A stretch of 64,000 nt of DNA, taken from assembly GCA_018401955.1 (NCBI GenBank), contig JAGYJT010000001.1, positions 151,761-215,760 of the forward strand, given 5' to 3'. The translations under genes were made by a program, and so were the position numbers. The notes below the pieces were generated by a model, which saw nothing but the letters and a program-made list of their open reading frames with translations, ran no database searches and was not told the origin of the DNA. This DNA comes from Chitinophagales bacterium (GTDB lineage: Bacteria > Bacteroidota > Bacteroidia > Chitinophagales > CAIOSU01). This document shows, piece after piece, positions 35,560 to 43,445 of the stretch; positions within the stretch are counted from its first letter, which is position 1, and the number at the start of each line of letters is the position of its first letter.

Positions 35560-36210
35560 CTAAGCATTAGCCAATTGCCACTCGGCAAAGGAGGTTTGCA
35601 GGGCGCCTAAAAATGCCTCGGCTGGTTGTGCGCCAGAAATGGCATATTTTCTATCGAACACAAAAAACGGTACGCCTTGCACGCCAATTTGCTGCGCCTC
35701 TTGCACGTCGGCTTGCACTGCCGTTAAGTAGGCATCGCTAGCCAGCACTTCCGTTACTGTTTGTGCATCAAGCCCTATGCTTGTGCCAATGGCTTGCAAC
35801 ACCTCGTGGCTGGCAATGTCTTTACCTTCAATAAAGTAGGCCTTGAACAACAACTCTTTAGCGGCATCGCCCAAATTGTGCTGTTTGGCCAATTGCAACA
35901 AACGGTGCGCATCAATGGAGTTGGCAACTATCGCTTGGTCAAAGTTATAATTCAACCCAACTGCTGCGGCCGTATCGGTTACCTGCTGGTGCATTTGCTT
36001 CGATTGCTCCACGCTCATACCCTTGCGCTTGGCTAAATATTCGTAAGGGCTGGTTTTACCGTCGCCCTTCAACTCAGGGTCTAACAAAAAGCTGTGCCAA
36101 ACCAATTCAATCTTATCGCCATCGGCAAATTGTGCCAATGCTGCTTCAAACTTACGCTTACCGATATAACAAAACGGACAAACTACATCTGACCATATTT
36201 CAACTTTCAT
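35560..36210 (-). CDS. DsbA-family FrnE-like oxidoreductase
   Basis: 216 residues with a thioredoxin fold: DVVCPFCYIGKRKFE carries CPFC, the active-site pair. The C-terminal QQIGVQGVPFFVFD carries the cis-Pro (GVPFF). There is no signal peptide, so it is a cytoplasmic FrnE-type enzyme. FrnE relatives are linked to polyketide biosynthesis or cytoplasmic thiol stress. Single gene; two hairpins lie upstream. Confidence 0.9.
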   Translation of the reverse strand: MKVEIWSDVVCPFCYIGKRKFEAALAQFADGDKIELVWHSFLLDPELKGDGKTSPYEYLAKRKGMSVEQSKQMHQQVTDTAAAVGLNYNFDQAIVANSIDAHRLLQLAKQHNLGDAAKELLFKAYFIEGKDIASHEVLQAIGTSIGLDAQTVTEVLASDAYLTAVQADVQEAQQIGVQGVPFFVFDRKYAISGAQPAEAFLGALQTSFAEWQLANA

Positions 36211-36295
36211 CTTGTGGGGGGGGTCTTGTTCCTAAAAATCAATGTTAAAACACCGAAATTGGCAAAATAGTGCCCTATGCGATAAATTAAGTTTT

Positions 36296-36350
36296 GATGT
36301 TATGTTCCAGTCGCAGACTGGATGTTATGTTTCCACAAGACACAGTCTTG
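36296..36350. repeat. Twin hairpin element upstream of frnE-like gene
   Basis: CCAGTC-GCA-GACTGG (36307-36321) and CAAGAC-ACA-GTCTTG (36336-36350) are perfect 6-bp hairpins, each preceded by the direct repeat GATGTTATGTT. They lie between the divergent-from-neighbour FrnE-like and Crp-like genes. The repeated prefix suggests duplication of a hairpin unit. Confidence 0.7.
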
Positions 36351-36391
36351 CGCCGGCAGCACCACAACAGTTTCACTAAAAATACATAGCC

Positions 36392-36967
36392 CTACTGCCC
36401 TTTCAACTGCTTATTGCGCATCCGGCTCAAAGTTTCAGGTGTCATGCCTATCATACTGGCAAGGTATTGCAGCGGTACTTGGTTAAAGAGCTCTGGACTT
36501 TCTGTCAGCAAGCGATGGTAGCGTTCTTCGGCAGTCATGTGTAGGTGACTAAACATGCGCTCCTCAAGCATTACAAAGCACTTGGCGATAAACAATTTAT
36601 CCAACTCTTGCCACTTGGGTATCTCCTTGCCTAGATTGGTATAAACATCTCTATCAATGGAGTAAAGGCTGCAATCAGTAAGCGCTTGTATGTTCCAGCG
36701 ACCTGGCGATTGAAAAACAAAGCTGGCCAAATCGGTTACAAAATAGCTTGGAGTCGATATCCATTGGGTTACCTCTTTGCCATCCACCTCGCGGTATAAT
36801 CTAATAAGCCCCTCGGTAATAAATGCAATTCTATTACAATAGCGGCCCTGTTTCAAAAAGTACTCGCCCTTGGTTAGTGCTATCGGCTCAAACTTGCCAG
36901 CAATGGTAGCCAGTTCATCATTGGCTACCGGAAAGAAGTTTTGAATATAGGAGGTTAATTCCTGCAT
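36392..36967 (-). CDS. Crp/Fnr-family transcriptional regulator
   Basis: 191 residues. The cyclic-nucleotide-binding fold occupies about 20-135 (ALTKGEYFLKQG, then FITEGLIRLYREVDGKEV, and SYFVTDLASF). The C-terminal winged helix has YHRLLTESPELFNQVPLQYL and IGMTPETLSRMRN, the recognition helix region. I chose ATG 36967, which overlaps the upstream stop by 1 nt (TAATG), so it is translationally coupled to the DUF695/RraB gene. The ligand is unknown. Confidence 0.88.
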   Translation of the reverse strand: MQELTSYIQNFFPVANDELATIAGKFEPIALTKGEYFLKQGRYCNRIAFITEGLIRLYREVDGKEVTQWISTPSYFVTDLASFVFQSPGRWNIQALTDCSLYSIDRDVYTNLGKEIPKWQELDKLFIAKCFVMLEERMFSHLHMTAEERYHRLLTESPELFNQVPLQYLASMIGMTPETLSRMRNKQLKGQ

Positions 36968-37809
36968 TACTTCTTTTTGGTAACAATAGGGTCGCAAATC
37001 CATCCATCGTAATAGCCGCCGTTCTGCATAGAGAGGTCAACCAACTGCAACGTGGTTTCTTCAATTTTCTCCTTGTCCATTTCTTGTCTACGGCCAAACA
37101 AAATACCAAAGGGCAAATCACCTTCATTCTCTCCAGTGCCTAAAATTTTAAATCCACGCCTCACCAAATCGCCTTCAAAACTATTCCTATCCCTGGCTGT
37201 CGGGAAATTGGCAAAATGCTGCAACGTACGCGCTTCGGTAAGGCTGTCGCCCATTTCAAGCAATTCATTTAGCTTCTCCTCATTGTACCTTATTTGCACC
37301 GTGTACTCATCAGGGTATACATTATAATAGTTGAACCAATAGGGGTCGTGCTCAATTACCATTTTGTAGCTATACCCAGGGAAATCTTGCATTACCCTGT
37401 TACACTTGGCTCTAAAGGTGCTTGAGTCGGGCATGTAATAGTAATAATCCCTATAGCCTTTGGAGGTAACCCTGCCAAAGTAAACCCCTTTTGACCAAAG
37501 CATGCTTACCGCCAAGCGCTCTTCAATCTGCTCAAGCAAATCAGGATTTTTAAGCTCAACCAGGCCCGTTGAGTCAGGCTCTTTGAGCGTTAGCAAAAAT
37601 GAACATTGAAAATGATACGCAGGTGAAGGGGTAACAGACTCAACCCCAAGGTCAACTTTCACCTCGGCAACAGCACCATTGGCTGTTTCAGATACATAAG
37701 TAATCCATTTGGATATATAACTAGGCTTGGTAACCTCTTGTTGGGCAATTACATGGGTGCTGCTAATCAGCATCGCCATCATTGCACCATAAATTATTAT
37801 CCGTTTCAT
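36967..37809 (-). CDS. Secreted DUF695-RraB-like two-domain protein
   Basis: 280 residues with a signal peptide (MKRIIIYGAMMAMLIS, cut near VIAQ). The N-terminal half (about 27-165) looks like DUF695 (KWITYVSETANGAVAEVKVD). The C-terminal half resembles RraB-type sequence (DRNSFEGDLVRRGFKILG, then GGYYDGWICDP at the end), the regulator-of-RNase-E fold. It is odd that a fold known from a cytoplasmic RNase inhibitor is exported. It overlaps the Crp-like gene by 1 nt. Confidence 0.7.
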   Translation of the reverse strand: MKRIIIYGAMMAMLISSTHVIAQQEVTKPSYISKWITYVSETANGAVAEVKVDLGVESVTPSPAYHFQCSFLLTLKEPDSTGLVELKNPDLLEQIEERLAVSMLWSKGVYFGRVTSKGYRDYYYYMPDSSTFRAKCNRVMQDFPGYSYKMVIEHDPYWFNYYNVYPDEYTVQIRYNEEKLNELLEMGDSLTEARTLQHFANFPTARDRNSFEGDLVRRGFKILGTGENEGDLPFGILFGRRQEMDKEKIEETTLQLVDLSMQNGGYYDGWICDPIVTKKK

Positions 37810-37876
37810 ATCATCTGTTTCCAGCGTAAAAATAGCATTAATATACGCTTAGAGCAGAAATCTTGCCAACCATCAT

Positions 37877-38818
37877 TTAATCCACCCCATTCAATTCATC
37901 TACCACCCGAAGGGCATCGCCATGCTCGTAAAAGTCAAGATGGATAAACGTAGGCATGCGATTATGAAAATTGTAACACTCGTTAATGCGGCCCATAAGC
38001 TTATCGTAGGTGTTTATTACCCTTGCCGAGTCTTCTTGAGGGGTTAAATTGGTAAGAAAGTGATTGAACAAATACAAACCACCATTAGGGTCGCCACGGT
38101 ACCACTCACAGTCAAAGTCACTCAACCTTTGGGCATCATAGTCATGGTCTACCATAAACGACCAACTATGGTGAAAACCCACAACATCATCGTTGTTGCT
38201 CCTATTGGTAAACACCACCAGTCGCTTGCCACTTTCAATCATCTCCCCTAGCGTGGGCCAAGGCTGCCCAAGGGTTTGCACATGAAAGTACTCGGTTAGC
38301 CCCTCGGCATCAAATACATCGTACATTCTGGCAACGTTGGCGCTGCCCTCAATGTGTATGGTCAATATATCATCTGGGTTACTAACCATAAACTGTTTTA
38401 CCTCTTGCAGCACACTGCTAAAAAGTATACAGCCCAGCGGCTCAAACCCATGGTATACGTATACATCTTGCGGGCCGCACGACGAACTATTGGTATAGTA
38501 CGTTTTAAAATTGAGCGCTCTTACCCCGTCTTGCAACTGCTTGGTAACGGTTTGGCCTTGGTTGGCCGCCAACGGAGAAAATACCGGAAGGTGGGCATGA
38601 GAATTGTGGGTCATTATATACACCAATTCATCATAGCGTTTGCCGCACAGCTCTGGGTGGCCGTTGCACTGCTTGGTTGCTACGGTGGTATCTATGGGGT
38701 TGGTAATGGTATCGTTAGGGTCTACCAGTTGCTGATCAACACCATCCACATCCTTTTTACACGACACGGTACCCATTGCAATGATGGCTGCAAAAAACCA
38801 GAGGAAAGTATACTTCAT
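37877..38818 (-). CDS. PI-PLC X-domain lipoprotein
   Basis: About 313 residues. The lipoprotein signal peptide (TFLWFFAAIIAMG) ends in TVSC. The PI-PLC catalytic domain begins ELVYIMTHNSHAHLP, with the first catalytic His, and the second is in DDILTIHIEGS. VRALNFKTYY and the aromatic-rich hydrophobic core fit the TIM barrel. I chose ATG 38818 (MKYTF), not the upstream frame. It probably hydrolyses a phosphatidylinositol-like head group at the cell surface. Confidence 0.85.
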   Translation of the reverse strand: MKYTFLWFFAAIIAMGTVSCKKDVDGVDQQLVDPNDTITNPIDTTVATKQCNGHPELCGKRYDELVYIMTHNSHAHLPVFSPLAANQGQTVTKQLQDGVRALNFKTYYTNSSSCGPQDVYVYHGFEPLGCILFSSVLQEVKQFMVSNPDDILTIHIEGSANVARMYDVFDAEGLTEYFHVQTLGQPWPTLGEMIESGKRLVVFTNRSNNDDVVGFHHSWSFMVDHDYDAQRLSDFDCEWYRGDPNGGLYLFNHFLTNLTPQEDSARVINTYDKLMGRINECYNFHNRMPTFIHLDFYEHGDALRVVDELNGVD

Positions 38819-39024
38819 AATGTTTAGCCTTAACAATGGCTTAACATAAAACTAACATTTTAGTTTGGTTTGGGCAAAAAGAAAATAACTAAATAACGGA
38901 CCAAACCATTAACTGGATAGTCGCTAAAAAACTAAGCATTAAACAAAGATGCAACCAAACAGCCGTAACAAACTTCAATTACCGTGATTAAACTAAAAGG
39001 CCTACACCTTTAGCCCAAATACCC

Positions 39025-39032
39025 TATTTTTG
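39025..39032 (+). promoter_or_regulatory. Bacteroidota -7 promoter element before the acyl-CoA ligase gene
   Basis: TATTTTTG fits TAnnTTTG, 26 nt before the start codon. Confidence 0.45.
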
Positions 39033-39057
39033 AATTTCCTATAAAACAGCACACACC

Positions 39058-40827
39058 ATGGAAGTAAAACGCCTGATTGACTTACTGCCCTACCAGCTAA
39101 AAAACTATGAACAACCTGATGCCCTTGCAACCAAAATAGATGGCAAATGGAAAAAATACAGTGCACAAGAAGTGCTGGATAACGCAGCCAAGGTAAGCCG
39201 CGTGCTACTTAAGCTAGGTGTGCAACCGGGCGATAAAGTGGCCCTAGTGGCCAACAACCGCCCCGAGTGGAACTTTGTAGACCTTGGCATATTGGGCATA
39301 GGGGCGGTAAACGTACCCGTGTACCCTACCATTAGCGAAGGGGAATACAAGTTCATTTTTAACGATGCGGAAGTGAAATTCGCATTCGTATCGGATGCTG
39401 GGCTATATAAAAAAGTAAACGACATACGCGGCGAAGTAAGCACTCTGCAAGAGATATATGCTTTTGACAACGTATCCGGGGCTAAGCTGTACGAAGATTT
39501 TTTAGCCCTTGATGAAAACAATAACCAAGCGGAAGTTGATGCCCGTGCAGCGGCAGTAAAGCCTGAAGACCTAGCCACTATCATCTACACATCGGGTACT
39601 ACGGGTACGCCCAAAGGGGTGATGCTATCGCATAGCAACATAGTGAGCAACATAATGAGCGTGTGCGATATGCTACCACTAAGCAATGAGCACCGTGCGC
39701 TGAGCTTTTTGCCTTTGTGCCATATTTTTGAGCGCACGGTAACCTACACATACTTTTACAAAGGCTCGTCAATATACTATGCAGAGAGCATGGAAACCAT
39801 TGCCGAAAACCTGAAGGAAGTAAAACCGCACTTTTTTACCACCGTGCCGCGCCTGCTAGAGAAAGTGTATGATAAAATCGTATCAACGGGCCATAATCTT
39901 ACGGGCATCAAAAAAACCTTGTTCTTTTGGGCATTGGATTTGGGCCTAAGGTTTGATGACCGTGGCAATAACGGTTTCTTTTATAACTTGCAATTGGGCA
40001 TAGCCCGCAAGCTTATTTTTAGCAAGTGGCAAGAGGCATTGGGCGGCGAGCTTATTGGTATAGTAACCGGTGCCGCTGCCCTACAAACGCGCTTGGCGAA
40101 AGTGTTTTCAGCGGCTGATATTAGGGTGCGCCAAGGGTATGGCCAAACCGAAACATCGCCAGTGCTTACCGTTGATAGGTTTGAGGATGGCGAGTATTGC
40201 CTAGGCACTGTAGGCCAAGTAATACCGGGCGTGGAGATAAAACTTGACCCCACCAGCAAAGAAATATTGGCCAGGGGGCCCAACATTATGATGGGCTACT
40301 ATAAACGCCCCGATATTACCGCCGAAACCATTAAAGATGGCTGGTTGCACACTGGTGACGTAGGTGAGTTGGTAGATGGTAAGTTTTTGAAGATAACCGA
40401 CCGCGTAAAAGAGCTCTTTAAAACCAGCGGTGGCAAATACGTTGCCCCGCAGGTAATTGAGAACAAAATGAAGGAAAGCCCTTACATTGAGCAAATAATG
40501 GTAATTGGCGAAAACGAGAAGTTTGTTTCTGCTTTGGTTATTCCCAACTTCCTATCGGTAATTGAGTGGGGCAAGCGCCATGGCGTGGATGTGAACCAAA
40601 GCCAAGAATCGCTGTTGAAAGATGCGAAGGTGCACAAACTTTTCAAAGATGAAATTGAGGGTTTTAACAAAGATTTTGGCCATGTAGAGCAAGTAAAACG
40701 CTTTAAGCTTATGCCTACCGAGTGGTCTATTGAAGGTGGTGAACTTACCCCAACCATGAAAGTAAAGCGCAAAGTGGTAATGGAGAAATACAATAAAGAA
40801 ATTGCCGAAATATATAACGTAAAATAG
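39058..40827 (+). CDS. Long-chain acyl-CoA synthetase (AMP-binding)
   Basis: 589 residues with the ANL adenylating-enzyme motifs: TIIYTSGTTGTPKGVMLSH (A3), then RVRQGYGQTETSPVLTV (A5), LHTGDVGELVDGKFLKITDR (A7/A8) and KTSGGKYVAPQVIE (with the C-terminal domain Lys near the end, TPTMKVKRKVV). It activates fatty acids to acyl-CoA. FadD-like but closer to the eukaryotic-like long-chain type by its length. A hypothetical gene follows 67 nt downstream. Confidence 0.92.
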   Translation: MEVKRLIDLLPYQLKNYEQPDALATKIDGKWKKYSAQEVLDNAAKVSRVLLKLGVQPGDKVALVANNRPEWNFVDLGILGIGAVNVPVYPTISEGEYKFIFNDAEVKFAFVSDAGLYKKVNDIRGEVSTLQEIYAFDNVSGAKLYEDFLALDENNNQAEVDARAAAVKPEDLATIIYTSGTTGTPKGVMLSHSNIVSNIMSVCDMLPLSNEHRALSFLPLCHIFERTVTYTYFYKGSSIYYAESMETIAENLKEVKPHFFTTVPRLLEKVYDKIVSTGHNLTGIKKTLFFWALDLGLRFDDRGNNGFFYNLQLGIARKLIFSKWQEALGGELIGIVTGAAALQTRLAKVFSAADIRVRQGYGQTETSPVLTVDRFEDGEYCLGTVGQVIPGVEIKLDPTSKEILARGPNIMMGYYKRPDITAETIKDGWLHTGDVGELVDGKFLKITDRVKELFKTSGGKYVAPQVIENKMKESPYIEQIMVIGENEKFVSALVIPNFLSVIEWGKRHGVDVNQSQESLLKDAKVHKLFKDEIEGFNKDFGHVEQVKRFKLMPTEWSIEGGELTPTMKVKRKVVMEKYNKEIAEIYNVK

Positions 40828-40894
40828 GGCAACTGCAATTACTTTACATCATTGCTTTAAAACATTATCGGGGTTATTTGTTATTAATGGGAAT

Positions 40895-41632
40895 ATGAAA
40901 CTAGAAGACCACCTAATAGATAAATACCGCCAGATAATTGCTGAGCGCTATAACTATGCCAAGCTTACAGAGTATAAACCATTGCCCGACGGTATTACCG
41001 AGCAAATGGTTGATGATATAAGGACCTTCTTTTTAGAAAGTATTTACCCCGAACCGGCTAAGCGCCATGAGCTCGATGATGCCTTTGCGCAGTTGCAAAA
41101 CTACATACACCAACCAGCCAAGGTGTGGGGCATAATGGGCAACCTTACCGCGGCCATATTTAAGTTTGGCACCATGCTACCTGCGGCCCTAAAAACGGGC
41201 ATGATATCGCTAGAGGCCTTTACCGCTGCCAAAAACTTTGAGCATACCATGGCGCGTGCCGCCAAAGATAATGGCTACAGTGTGCCACTTACCAACGAGC
41301 AATTTATTGATTGTTTAAGCAAACTACCACGCCATCAGCTGGATTCGTTTGCTAAAGACGTGGGTAGGCTTTTCCGCTCGATGGCCGACACTCGCTTGCT
41401 CTCTAAAACCATTGAGATTATGCAAGACGTAATTAAAAAGATGGAGAGCAAAACCAAGATTTATACTAAAGATGAAGTTGACGGTATAAAAATGGGGTTG
41501 GATATTATGAAAGAAGGGCTTTCGCTGTTTAGTCAGTATCCTGATAAAACCAAAGAGCAAATGGTGGATTACATTGTTGACCGCGAAATGCAGTTTATCG
41601 ATGAAATCTACTTTAAACATCGTGAGGATTGA
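40895..41632 (+). CDS. Conserved helical protein of unknown function
   Basis: 245 residues, largely alpha-helical, without signal peptide or membrane segment. Features include AKRHELDDAFAQLQNYIHQP in the N-terminal third and a coiled stretch near KTIEIMQDVIKKMESKTKI. No domain recognised. Its stop overlaps the TTG start of the PhoD-like gene (TTGA), so the two are translated together, which suggests a shared role. Confidence 0.6.
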   Translation: MKLEDHLIDKYRQIIAERYNYAKLTEYKPLPDGITEQMVDDIRTFFLESIYPEPAKRHELDDAFAQLQNYIHQPAKVWGIMGNLTAAIFKFGTMLPAALKTGMISLEAFTAAKNFEHTMARAAKDNGYSVPLTNEQFIDCLSKLPRHQLDSFAKDVGRLFRSMADTRLLSKTIEIMQDVIKKMESKTKIYTKDEVDGIKMGLDIMKEGLSLFSQYPDKTKEQMVDYIVDREMQFIDEIYFKHRED

Positions 41633-43161
41633 AAGTTTGGGTGGCCATATTATTTTGGATACTTACCTTAGGAAGTGCTACCGCCCAAAACGAACTTCCA
41701 TCAGTTGACTCTTTGCCCCCTAATATTTATCTAGATACTGCTTATGCACCGTTTCTTTTTGGTGTAACCTCAGGCGACCCGCTTACCGATAGGGTGATTA
41801 TATGGACCCGCATAACTGCTGCTAACGGTGCCACCACCGTGCAAGTAAAATGGGAAATGGCACTGGACCCACTGTTTAACAACATTGTTAATAGCGGAGG
41901 CACCGAAACCACAGCCACTAAAGATTGGACCGTAAAAGTGGATGCCGCTGGGCTACAGCCAGGCACTCGATATTATTATCGGTTTGTGGCACCCAATGGC
42001 AGCTACTCGCCAACGGGCAGGGCAAAAACTGCACCGGCTAATGGCGTTAGCAGTTTTCGTATGGCCAGTTTAAGTTGCAGCAGCATCTACTCAGGCTTTT
42101 TTAATGCCTACAGGCGGTTGGGCGAAAGAGATGACATAGACTTAATTGTTCATTTGGGTGATTATATTTACGACTTTGTTGATGGCAGCGAAAAAGTGAG
42201 GGTACCATCTCCCTACCCCACTGAGCCTAACGATATACACACTTTTAGGGAGCGCCACAAGTACTACCTTGCAGACCCCGACCTTAGGTATGCCCGGCAA
42301 CAACATACCTGGGTAGCTATTTGGGACAATCATGATATTGACATAAAGCACCCCGAAATTGATAAACAAGCCAAACAAGCCTTTTTTGAGTATTTACCCA
42401 TTAGGGAGGTAAGCTTAGAGGAGCCATACCGCATTTATCGTAAATTCTCTTTCGGTGGACTGTTTGACATTTTTATGCTCGACATGAACAGCTATGTGGT
42501 TAAAGACGGCGAAAACAAGACCTTTTTGGGCGATACGCAGTTGCAATGGCTGCAAAATGAAGTAAGCCAATCAACGGCTAAGTGGAAGATTATTGGCAGT
42601 CAAAAAATGGTAGGGGGCTGGTATAGCAAAGGCATACCAAAGTTTTTAGGGCTGCCCGGCGATGGTACTTTTTTTGATACCAGCAGCTTTGATGGTCATC
42701 ATAAAGAACGAAAAGCCCTATTGCAGTTTTTTGCCGATAGTGCCATCAACAACTTGGTAGTGATAAGCGGCGATATGCACATGACCTTCGCCATGAACCT
42801 ATCACTTGACCCACACAACCGAAAAACTTATAAGCGGCGCACAGCTAAAGGTTCTGTAGGGGTAGAAATACTCACGGGCAGCATAAGTAGGGGTAACTTT
42901 GATGAAGCCGGAGCACCCAAACCCGCCATTGAAGTGATTAGAAAAATAAGTATGCGCACCAACCCGCACCATGTATTTACCGATTTTATACAGCACGGTT
43001 ATGGCATACTAGACATTACCACTGAGAGGGTAATTGCTGAAATGTGGTACTCGCCAGTACTTTATAAAACCGACATCGAAAAATTTGGCATCGGCCTTAG
43101 GGTGCGCAACGGAAAAAATAAATGGGACTGGCGATTGCTAGCTGAACCAGTAAATGAGTAG
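41629..43161 (+). CDS. PhoD-like alkaline phosphatase/phosphodiesterase
   Basis: 510 residues with a signal peptide. An N-terminal Ig-like (PhoD_N) part has FGVTSGDPLTDRVIIWTR. The metallophosphatase domain carries HLGDYIYDF (metal), WDNHDIDIKHPE and VVISGDMHMTFAMN. It starts at TTG 41629; no ATG is available before the signal peptide (MKVWVAILFWILTLGS). It releases phosphate from phosphodiesters or phospholipids outside the cytoplasm. Translationally coupled to the previous gene. Confidence 0.9.
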   Translation: MKVWVAILFWILTLGSATAQNELPSVDSLPPNIYLDTAYAPFLFGVTSGDPLTDRVIIWTRITAANGATTVQVKWEMALDPLFNNIVNSGGTETTATKDWTVKVDAAGLQPGTRYYYRFVAPNGSYSPTGRAKTAPANGVSSFRMASLSCSSIYSGFFNAYRRLGERDDIDLIVHLGDYIYDFVDGSEKVRVPSPYPTEPNDIHTFRERHKYYLADPDLRYARQQHTWVAIWDNHDIDIKHPEIDKQAKQAFFEYLPIREVSLEEPYRIYRKFSFGGLFDIFMLDMNSYVVKDGENKTFLGDTQLQWLQNEVSQSTAKWKIIGSQKMVGGWYSKGIPKFLGLPGDGTFFDTSSFDGHHKERKALLQFFADSAINNLVVISGDMHMTFAMNLSLDPHNRKTYKRRTAKGSVGVEILTGSISRGNFDEAGAPKPAIEVIRKISMRTNPHHVFTDFIQHGYGILDITTERVIAEMWYSPVLYKTDIEKFGIGLRVRNGKNKWDWRLLAEPVNE

Positions 43162-43382
43162 TGCGAATAATGTTATCAGCCAAGGGTGCAAATAAAGTAT
43201 TCACCCATACAATATCTACCTGCAAATCACGTCATTAACCAAACGAAACAAAGGCCGTAAGGAAACTTTAGGTACGTATATAGTTTCTAATTACAATGGC
43301 TACCAATAGTTTGAATAGAAACTTCGGACTATAAGCAACCAATGTTACCCCGTTCCGTTTTAATAACTGCTTTATTATTCAG

Positions 43383-43390
43383 TAGATTTG
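43383..43390 (+). promoter_or_regulatory. Bacteroidota -7 promoter element before the TonB receptor gene
   Basis: TAGATTTG fits TAnnTTTG, 56 nt before the GTG start. The rest of the 284-nt gap after the PhoD-like stop shows no ORF or hairpin of note. Confidence 0.45.
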
Positions 43391-43445
43391 CATCCGGAAA
43401 CAAAAAATTCCCCCTTTTCCAAAGGGCCTAACTAAAACCTATAAC

